A stretch of 64,000 nucleotides of DNA from Linanthus parryae (Eukaryota; Streptophyta; Magnoliopsida; Ericales; Polemoniaceae). A model generated the notes under the pieces. It was not told where the DNA came from, made no database searches, and was given only the letters and a program-made list of their open reading frames with translations. The translations under genes and the position numbers were made by a program. Position 1 is the first letter of the stretch. Each line of letters begins with the position of its first letter. Of this stretch, positions 55,202-64,000 are shown piece after piece. Location: NCBI GenBank assembly GCA_023055425.1, contig JALGPY010000002.1:48817321-48881320 (forward strand). The letters run 5' to 3'.

Positions 55202-56618
55202 TGTTGGAATAGGTGCTCTAGAGGCAATCTAATATTTAGTATGAACAATATTATTGGCTAGAATATTCATTTATTATTTATTGTGATATTTAATATACTG
55301 AAGTCCTTAGATACAATGTGTTGTTTTTCTAAAATATCCCTAGTCCAGTATATTGATTAATAGGACGATCAAATATATACTAGTATGTGTGTAGATTGAT
55401 ATGGAGATATCAAGTCTAACACATGGGTATGCATTAGGAGTAATGGCATACTGGATTGACCCACAACGAGAAGGATACATTAGATTATGTTAAAGTCACA
55501 ATCGCTTCTCGTAGTGCTAATATAATTGCAATCCTTAGACTTGAAGTCACTAGTTACTCTAGTTGTGAAATATCGTGCTTTGATGTTACACCGTAACTGG
55601 GTGACTATAAAGATAGCTATCGGGCATGATAGGAAGCAAGCTTAGAGATCGTAGTGATGTAGAGAGGATTTGTCCCTCCCACATAATGGAAGCAAATATC
55701 CACGGCCACTCGAGGGATGAGGCTTATTGAATGTCTGGCCAGACTCAGATAAATAAATATGCAGATATTGATGTTATCTGCTTGCATAAGCATATTCCCA
55801 GGATCGAGGAACTATGGATTGGATATACGAGTGTGACTATTTATGTCTCGTGTCCAATCCGGATATGGAGACAAAGGGATAGTGTAATATGTGATATTGG
55901 GCACAAATGTTTATCGGGATCACTGACTTATTTCTATTAGTAGGGTGAATGGATGTGTTGCTAGACACCGCTCCATGTTAGTAATAAGTTACTACCAACT
56001 AAGTAGAAACCTATGGGGTCACACGTCAAATAGAGTTGAACTAGATTTGGGATTAATTATTTTGATTAATTAATTAGAAGGATCACTTTGCAACACCTTG
56101 CAAACTTAGTGGGACTAATATGCAAGGAAGGGACTAATCCAAGTCCGTGTAGAACTAGGAGGGACCTTTATGTAAACTAACAAGAGTTGTTAGTCTATAT
56201 AAAGGAGACTCTAGCTTCCTTCCCACTAATGTTAATACACATAACATAAGTGAGTGGGAGAGAAAGCTAGAGAGAGAGCAAGAACACAAGGGCTGAAGCC
56301 CATGCGTCCGCCCTCTTTCCCGTCGGCTCAAAGAGAGGGCTGAAACCCCTCTTTGCCTCCTTGGTTGCTTTATTCCTTCTTCCCTCTTCCTCCGGTCCAA
56401 GCTAGCACTTGAGAAGGAAGAATATAGATCTCACCTCTAGACGTGGATCAACCGTAGAGAAGAGGACAATATTATTCGTGTGATCTCCTTGACCAAAAAG
56501 GTACACATCTTCTATGTCCCTTATCATGTTATGATGTCTCTTCCTGTGATTCTTGGTGGGCTTTGCGTAGGAATTAAATTACGTTTTTCCGCTGCGTTAC
56601 CTACGTCAAAACCCAACA
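55202..56618 (+). repeat. right LTR of the copia element
   Basis: 1417 bp, same ends as the left LTR, about 18 bp shorter through small deletions. Followed directly by the TSD TAAGT. Confidence 0.95.
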
Positions 56619-56794
56619 TAAGTGTCAATCAAATCAAACTAGAGAGGAATAATTGTCAAAAAATGTTCAAAAATTAACTTCACGGATGGAACATAACATA
56701 GGGGTGATACGTGTCCTTACATTTTTCCGTTACAAGGTGCAAGAGAGATTATTTTCACAAGTCAGGGAATGTTGGGTGTCTTTTTACCTAAACA

Positions 56795-57280
56795 TAGAGG
56801 TGCATGTTCGGTTAACCGAAACCGGAACCGAACCACACTTCATCGGTTCCATCGGTTCCGGTTCGGTTTAACCGGTCCATTGGGAGAATCGGTTCGGTTG
56901 AACCGAAGCCAGTGATTTTGAATTACATAGAACCGGACCGGGACCGGTTAACCGGAACGGGTACTTCGGTTTGGTTCGATTTTACCGGTTCTTGTCCTAT
57001 ACCCGATTTTTTATTTTTTTTTTATTTTTTGTCCGTTTCTTGGTTGTTTTGTTGGCATAAAAACATTTCGGTTTTACCCGTTCCGGTTCAGTTCCAAACC
57101 GGTTCCGGTTCCGGGCCGGTTCCAGTTCCAAAATTTGCCTAACCGAACCGTACCCGTGTAATACCGGGTCCAGGTATGGTTTCGGTCCTACCTATCTTGG
57201 TTTGGTTAACGATTCGTCTCTACCGGTTACACCGGTTCGATTTTAACCGGAACTGCCGGTTAAACCGAAATGCACCTCTA
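56795..57280. mobile_element. hAT MITE built from AACCGG motifs
   Basis: 486 bp. Ends TAGAGGTGCATGTTCGG and (inverted) TAGAGGTGCATTTCGG. The flanks CCTAAACA and TCGAAACA agree at 6 of 8 bases, a plausible decayed 8-bp TSD. AACCGG, CCGGTT and GGTTCGG motifs occur over twenty times on both strands around a T-rich core. Confidence 0.75.
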
Positions 57281-57478
57281 TCGAAACACAATTTTACAAA
57301 GTGTCTTTTACCCTTTTTTCTTTATGCAAAAAACATTTCAATGGGGGAAAATAACTTGTTATGTATATGTGTGTGTATAGTTTAACGATAAGTATTGTTA
57401 TGTATATAGTTTAACAAGAATCATTTTCTCATTTCCTCAAAATAAATAAATCTCATGTCTCTTTAATGAGAAATGAAC

Positions 57479-58385
57479 ATAGGCTGAGGCCTGAGAGAAT
57501 TTGTATAGTCAGGCAAGCGGCCTGGTGGATCTGTTTTTTTAAATGTTGAATAGGTATTATGGTGAGATTTGGGCCCAATCGATATCAAAGAAACAAATGT
57601 GGACGATCTTAACAGCATCTCTTATATATGGTGCCACCAAGCAAAATCCAACACAACAAGCCTTCTGTCTTCTCTATATGATCAGTCACATCCGTTTTTG
57701 GTGGACACTACTTAAAAGAGATACTCGCCCCCGTTGCTACTTGGATTAGTGGACACACTAGCGCTGTTATAAATCACACTATTTCAACGTAATATCTCCT
57801 CTATAGGTGTTAGCACGGGAAATCAGTGAGGCACTCAAATAGCTAATTTACCATGGATACACAAATATTGATTTGCACATCGAAAGTCAAAGTCGTCATC
57901 CACAGTCTTCATAAACAAGATCACCCATGTGACATCTACGTGGTCCTTAAAGATATAGATAAGACTCTTCCAATTTTTAATCGATGCACTCCCAGCTTTG
58001 CTGATAGAGATGATGTTCTCGCAATTTATAAATTAGCGAAAACTGTCAGCTGAACTTGTAGTGCTGGTACCTTTTATATATCAACTAGTTAATGGCTCGT
58101 GACTTTGTCACTTGGTCTCAGCTCTGATTTTTAAAGTCAATAGAGGGTCACATGGTGAGAGACAGTGATTGGGATCAATCTTAACATTCCATCGTGAATT
58201 CATCCACTGGTCAAGAAATTGACAACGCTTAGTATATAGATAGATATGGAGATCCATCTTTCAAAAAAAAAAAAAAAAATAGGCTGAGGCGCGAGAAAAT
58301 GTGCAAACTCATGCAAGTGGCCTTGTGGGTATGTTTTATTAAGTGTGGATTTGGATTTTGGTAAGATTTGGGCCCAAAGGAACGT
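57479..58385. repeat. diverged direct repeat pair with intervening 700 bp
   Basis: A unit of about 105 bp (AGGCTGAGGC ... GATTTGGGCCCAA) occurs at 57479-57585 and 58280-58385 in the same orientation, with many substitutions. The second copy is immediately preceded by a run of about 17 A (58263-58279). The interval has no supported gene; the frame at 57853-58053 is unrecognised. Confidence 0.6.
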
Positions 58386-58481
58386 TGGAATTTGCTTTGG
58401 CCCAAAACTTTCCAGTTAACCCAAATTCTTACTTTACTTGCAGAAGTAAGATGTCCATTAGATTAGTGTTTTACCTGCTTT

Positions 58482-58534
58482 GAATTTACCATTTTTTTTT
58501 CTCAAAAAAATAAAAAAAAGAATTTACCATTTTT
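58482..58534 (+). mobile_element. poly(A)-tail-only retroposition scar with 15-bp TSD
   Basis: GAATTTACCATTTTT at 58482-58496 is repeated at 58520-58534. The 23-base insert reads TTTTCTC, seven A, T, eight A: the same start as the insert at 1739-1764. Confidence 0.65.
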
Positions 58535-59540
58535 ATTGAAATTGAGCTTCAACTGAAAATTGCTACTTACGTGGGTTTTTGTTGAAATTACTGTTAACCC
58601 TAATTCTTACTACTTGTTTGGGGTCTGCTTGCTTACATGGATCATAGATACAGCCTCTTTCTTTTCAATTTGGTAGCTATAATTATGTATAATTATGTGA
58701 AGGCCCAATGTGTCAGATCAGATTATGAACATTATGCTTCATGTTTCACCATTTGTACTCCTCTTGTGACATTGCAGAATTAGGGCTAGTCGTTCACATG
58801 CTATCGCATTAAAAAAAGGACCACTTTGCAGGTGCATTGTTTTACTGTGATATTAGTTAACAACTGCTTATAATACGGTAAACTAAAATTCCATCGTCCG
58901 CCGTAGGGATTCACTATAGCGATTTCTTATAGTTTGACCCTTTGGTAGAACATTTGCTGTAGAGATTGATTTAAACTTATCCCCTCCACAATTACACGTT
59001 GTGAGAAATCTATACAACCAGAGCTGCGTTACCTAGGTCTTGTTTATTTGTCAAAAATGAGAAGAAATTAGAGGACATTTGTGTCTGCCAGTGCAAGGTA
59101 ACCACCATAATTCCTATGGCTCTCTCCTTTAAACCATTTCCCCTGAATCTCCGTCCGATTTCAGAATGTATTTTCTCTGATTCACATTCACCAGTGAAAC
59201 GTACTTTGAATCAGATCTTGAAAAGAACAGATCTTTTAATAAAATTGTCACGAAAATGATTGATAAATGAAAAAAGAAATTGTCGAAAACTAGAGTTCCC
59301 ACTGCCTGTTTGACAAAATCCATGGTCTTTCACACGTATTCGTTCTATTTCTTACTTGACCTCATAACTTCTGTTCTATGTCAGTTAATGACGTTTGCTC
59401 GGACAAAGTGACATGTCGCTTTGTGTCACCCCTATGGTACAAAGTGACATGAAAACCCAATAATACCCAAGCTAAGCCTCTGTACCATATGTCCAAATTC
59501 CGCTTATTGCATCTGATGCGATTGAAAATTCAGAACATAT

Positions 59541-59586
<46 letters not shown>

Positions 59587-60149
59587 GAATTGTCTAGTCT
59601 ATTGTCTTGAAATTTTGTATTTCGATATTCCAGGACTGCCAACTTGAAGGAGTTACAGATTACCTGTCGCAGGAAGAAGATACCATCAAAGTGATCACAA
59701 AGATGAATGCCCTTGCCCAAAATAAGAGCCCTTCTACCTCCTTGTGCACCTGCAAATTAGTTCAGAGCATTTCTCGAAGAAAATATGGTCAGTTTGGGAG
59801 CTTGTGATTGCATGATTTAGTTCAAGACTAAGCTCATTTTGCAGATGTCTACCTCTGGAAACACTGTTAGAAATGCACTTATTGGAGTTGAGTTTGCATA
59901 CAACATCCACAAGGAGGGAATTCACCAACACTCCTGATATTAGGAACCTGAAAACCATTGATATGAAGGAGAACGGATTTCAGATGCAAAAATGAATTCA
60001 ACTCCTGTGAGCAAAAAGGTGAAGAAGGGCAATTGAAGGAGTGACCGCCTAGGGTTTGTTTACACCATATGATGAAGCAGTTTTGTAAAAATTTCACGTC
60101 TAAGCATTTGTCTTCCTGAACCAGCCTTTTAGCCATGGCCCCGAGACAG
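58535..60149. other. gene-free stretch with poly(T) run
   Basis: No supported gene. On the minus strand, exon-like pieces with plausible splice signals occur at about 59950-59480 (for example RALILGKGIHLCDHFDGIFF between ATTTGCAG and a GTAATC donor), but I recognise no family and the frames do not join. A poly(T) run of 39 lies at 59545-59583. Confidence 0.3.
59545..59583. repeat. poly(T) run of 39
   Basis: Uninterrupted T run; possibly the tail of a minus-strand retroposon, but no TSD is visible. Confidence 0.9.
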
Positions 60150-60159
60150 TTCACTGAGG

Positions 60160-60255
60160 TATCGAGTTCGAGCCTCCCCTGAAGCAGTAGTGCAGGCTAG
60201 CCTTAGTTCATTTAGGTCTGGAGTTCGAGCTTCCCCTAAAGCAATAGTGCAGGTT
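60160..60255. repeat. tandem pair with GAGTTCGAGCYTCCCCT motif
   Basis: Two units share GAGTTCGAGC.TCCCCT.AAG and CAGTAGTGCAGG-like ends. The GAGTTCGAGC core resembles a tRNA B box, so this may be SINE debris. Confidence 0.45.
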
Positions 60256-63200
60256 AAAATATGATTATATGATATGTACTTTGCTTACAATTTTGTGAAA
60301 AGTAGACTCCGACATTTAAAGTAGAGACTACCAAGTTCATTAATTTGTATGCGTTGCGACAATGATGAAGCTATAAAGTACTTTGTGCACACAACAACGA
60401 TCTAACGATCCGTCCGCAGATAGAATACTTGACGCTATTTAATGTGCACATTAATTACTTGTCAAATGCAGGGTGTACACAAGCTTGTGTTTTAATCTAG
60501 TTTTGTGGAAGAAAAACTTTTATTTATAGATAGATCTGTGTCTTGTTATCTGAATTAGGAATTGGGTTTTAGTTTATTGATTAGTCAAAAGAAGATGCAG
60601 AAGAAGAAAGAAAGGGTAAAATGAAGCTTTAGAAGGGAGATCTAGCACGGCGTTTCGTGCCAAGAACCTGCCAATACTGGGGGTTGTGGCAGTTAAAGAA
60701 AGAAAGCAACTAAACTAAACTATTTCCAACCGACAAAAGTAACAAAAGAACCACCCTTTTTATTATTAGCGTTCATTTCTTGGACCATCCTTTTTTATCA
60801 CTAGTAATGGTACTCACCATCATCATCATGGCTTGTGGAGGTGGTCCGTGATCTACCTTATTAGATGGAGGTTGTTTGTCAATGCTAAACGAACTTACAC
60901 GGCGTTTTAATTTTCAGTATTTTGGTAAAAGTTAATGTCTAGACATCTTAGCTGGTGCATTGAATCGTCTAACTGTGATACACTATGAATTTTAATTTAA
61001 AATATTAAAGTCAATACTTTAACTTACTCGGACATTTCATATATTAGGTTAGTGTATCAAATATATACTAATGATACTCAACTGACTCAATTTTATTTCA
61101 AATATTAGCAAAAATTATGTGTGCTCTAAGATACTGATTTTAGACAAAGATACTATGTTATGCAACTTTGCGACAAGTAATCGATACTGGCTCGGAACTC
61201 TTTTACTCTTATTTTTTTGAAAATAAAAAGTTTGGGCTATAGGAGGCTGTCATATTGTCGTGTTAGAATAAACGGTAGATCTTCTATTGTAATGATTTAT
61301 AAATAAAATGATTAGATAAACACGTACTTAAAATTTAAAGGTGCTAACATCGGACTTAAAATTTAAAGCCATGTTACTGAGGGTATGAGGTTTACCTTCT
61401 TCAATTGATTAGATAAACACGTATTTTTAAGAAATAGATGAAGATAGCTAAAGTAGTAGTCTAATAAATTATGCATCCCTTTATACAAACTGCAAAATAT
61501 GCATTCTATTGCACTAGAACGGAATTTAACCTATGCGGCTTCCCACATCTTAAAGAAGGCATTCTAATCGTCAAACGTGGCGATGATTATTGCCTCGCCA
61601 TTTATATTTTTTTTATTTTTAGGTTAGAACGTGTCTCCTACAAATTCTCATTCACTTTCTTATATTTTTCACATGTTAATAACTATTTTCCTAAATTTTC
61701 TCTCCCTCTCTCATCTACGATTTATGCGTGCATTGTTTTTGCACAGAAATAAGCAAGACAAAAATTATTTTGCCTAACTTTTACATAACTAGCGTCGGAG
61801 AAAAACGCTCAAATTTTCACTCCAAAATATGGAAAATAACATTTTTATTTATATTTTGCATAAAACTTACCTATTACAGTAAGAGATGCTCTACTCAACC
61901 AACTCTCTTCTTTCAGCTACCATGTTAAGCGTTCAAATTAATTCTCTTTTTGCTCACACAATGAGAACCATGCCCAAGTTAATAGCTCCGGTAGAGGTCG
62001 AACACACACACAACATGTCGAACCATCTAGAATGAAAGTTCAAAATTTTCCTTCAATAAAGATGAGAGAGACCGTATAGACACATATGTACAACAAAAGA
62101 ACATCTTAAACTGTAATACATAAACAATAATTGTATAGAATAATGTTCCACTATTTGTCCATGCTTGTGTGTTTGATAGTTTAAATTTCATCTCTACTTG
62201 GAAGTGACATGGAGACACGATGGGAACAAAATAAAAGGAATCCGAAGTAGTTAAGCTTAGGGAATTAGGTGATCTTTATGTATTGTACATGAACCTAGAT
62301 TTAAAAATGAAAACATTTTCATAAAATATTGAAATAAACTAATTCCACAATATAATATGTAGCATTATAGTCTACCAAGCAAAGTGGTGTACATGTCTTG
62401 AGATGATAAATTGGAAGTCACAAGGCATGAAAAGCTGGCTGCGACTTTGGAAATAACCAAAATTAATAATAAAATACTTAATCTCCTTAAATAAAATAAC
62501 TAAATAAATAGACAAAATAAGTTAGATGTTAGATAAGAATTTGTCTTCTATCAAAGGTCGTATCTTGGTATAGCGTTTGACGAATTTCACACGGGGGTTA
62601 AAGATGATATAAGTCAAACACAAACATTAAACTTAGTTTGGTTGGAGGGAAAATTTCGATGCTCAATGTTGACTAATTTGGTTTTTTGTCTTTTGATCAT
62701 TTTCATCATGTCACTTTTTGAAAATGTCTAGTTTTACATGGAGTGATTGTCTTAGATCACTATATTTTAAAAAAATGTCTCTAAAAAGAGAAAAATTGTA
62801 TCAATCTTTTTGAGGAAAAAAGCATCAGCCTTTTTTGGAAAAATATATGAAATCGGTTTATTGGTTGATAAAATTCAATATTGATTAAATTCAATAAAAT
62901 TCAATATTTTTCAAGAAGAATAATAATCAATATTGTTTGACTCTTAATATTCCAAGTTTCCAACATGTATAGTTTTACTCTGATATCAATAAACTCTACT
63001 GTTACTGGCAATTTGGTATTGTTAGAATCGCATATTATCGTGGCAGCCCCAATGCTATGTAGTTAAAAATTATGTATAACTTAATTAAAATTGTCATTCT
63101 TTATTTTAACTATTCAAACAAATTCATATGATATCCAATATTATTATGTAAAAGTTATTTAAAATGTAGTTCTTGTAAGTAGAAATTAAATAAATAAATA

Positions 63201-64000
63201 AAATATAAAACGAGGAGAGAGAGAGAGACATACAAAAATTAACTATTCATTTTTCAGTTCTGTAAAATAGAGAGCAGGATAACTATCTGTTAGAATATAT
63301 AGTGTAGTAGAGAGTCCATTGGAGACGGTATTTTCACCATCTTCTTTATATTGTAAAGATAACCGCCATTTAATGTCCCATTGAAGATGCTACCGATGCC
63401 CTGGTCACCAAACCAAGTGACGGAATTAGTTGTACAAGAACTTTTGTCATAATTGTCCAGGCGTCAGCAATTAGTTTACAAATTTTGCCATACTTTGGAC
63501 ATTGCCTTCTCAAAATGAAACTCGCTCTGTTTTGTAAATTCTATAACTGGATTTAGTTTTATAACAAAATTATTCCGTCCAAACAACCTCATTGTACAAT
63601 ATATGTACACGTTATTAAGATGATGTTTTCTTAGACAAGAGTCACTGCATTTTATATGGCTTGCATTAATAATTGAATCGAGAAGATGCCTATAAACTAA
63701 AGTTAGTTAAAAATATGATGCACAAAAGTCCTTATGCTAATTCAAACGGTTTTATAAAGTAAAGTTAATACTAAATAAGATTGCCTCTAGTGCATATATT
63801 CTAACATCAAGAGTTAACCGAGAAAGTCCATGCTCATTATGCTCTACTGCACGGTTGTAAGAACAGAGGAGGAAAGAAAAAGAAAATGAGAAAATTTGGA
63901 AAAAAAAAAAGAGAACGATAAATTGTGCTTCAAAGAGAAACAACCTAATGTGCTTCCGTTAACGCAGAAAATTTGGATTCCATCCAAGTAGAACTGAAAG
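60256..64000. other. AT-rich gene-free end of the window
   Basis: No coding region, RNA gene or defined transposon can be supported. Minor repeats: AAAT units with a short GA run at about 63186-63230, and ATTCAATA-type repeats near 62875-62935. The longest open frames are AT-rich and not gene-like. Confidence 0.5.

Larger units (their letters stand above)
48197..56618 (+). mobile_element. Ty1-copia LTR retrotransposon, complete but inactive
   Basis: 8422 bp with LTRs at 48197-49631 and 55202-56618 and a perfect 5-bp TSD TAAGT (48192-48196 and 56619-56623). Order gag, protease, integrase, RT, RNase H is that of Ty1-copia. The primer-binding site TGGTATCA (49633-49640) fits the first 8 bases complementary to initiator tRNA-Met. 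The polypurine tract AAGTGGGAAAC (55191-55201) abuts the right LTR. A 1.6-kb leader separates the left LTR from gag. At least seven in-frame stops and a damaged RT active site make it defective. Confidence 0.95.

Noticed and set aside
59545..59583. Fourth tail-only retroposition
   Set aside because: Poly(T) of 39 but no flanking direct repeat could be found.
59129..60154. Minus-strand exon-like pieces around the poly(T) run
   Set aside because: Plausible splice words exist but frames do not join and no family is recognisable; not supported as a gene.

Overview
This window is nuclear DNA of a flowering plant, most likely a eudicot. It has intron-bearing plant genes (a plastid-targeted class I fructose-bisphosphate aldolase and a double B-box zinc-finger protein), a plant-type tRNA-Glu gene, and a dense load of plant transposons: Ty1-copia, plant L1-type LINE, a large solo LTR, Mutator-like, hAT, PIF/Harbinger (Tourist) and Stowaway-like elements. 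I cannot name the species. All coordinates were read by eye, so boundaries not marked by a target-site duplication (TSD) are approximate.

Layout. 1-9.5 kb: tRNA-Glu(CTC), a probable 5' UTR exon with two telo-box motifs, about 7 kb of intron-like DNA filled with MITEs and microsatellites, then an unrecognised acidic 237-residue protein gene. 9.5-10.7 kb: two related Harbinger-like MITEs abutting head to tail. 10.7-23.3 kb: two decayed LINE copies joined tail to tail as a large fold-back. The plus-strand copy carries ORF1, endonuclease, reverse transcriptase and zf-RVT regions and is split by a 3.6-kb apparent solo LTR with a 5-bp TSD. The minus-strand copy holds ORF1 and the 3' tail but no endonuclease/RT, and shows the empty site. 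23.3-26.5 kb: GC-rich hAT-like remnants split by a Mutator-like element (9-bp TSD) that carries what looks like a captured fragment of a CCCH zinc-finger gene. 26.7-30.1 kb: the plastid aldolase gene (6 exons, 395 residues), with one GC-AG intron. 33.0-35.5 kb: a hAT element (8-bp TSD) into which a 2.0-kb fold-back Mutator-like element inserted (9-bp TSD). 36.1-41.4 kb: a BBX18/BBX19-type gene on the minus strand (5 exons, 201 residues) with a 4.3-kb first intron full of repeats. 41.8-47.7 kb: nested Stowaway, Harbinger and hAT MITEs, two tRNA-like SINE fragments, and a second copy of the Tourist element seen at 2.9 kb. 48.2-56.6 kb: a complete but dead Ty1-copia element (1.4-kb LTRs, TSD TAAGT). 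56.8-64 kb: a hAT MITE made of AACCGG motifs, a diverged direct repeat, and AT-rich DNA with no gene I can support.

The aldolase (plus strand) and the B-box gene (minus strand) converge on about 6 kb of transposon-rich DNA. The aldolase serves the Calvin-Benson cycle in the chloroplast; the B-box protein is a nuclear light/flowering-type regulator. Nothing links them functionally except proximity. The most unusual material is in the transposons: a LINE fold-back with an ORF1-only partner, a fold-back Mutator element nested in a hAT, a gene-capturing Mutator element, and three poly(A)-tail-only insertions with long TSDs that share the same TTCTCAAAA-like start.
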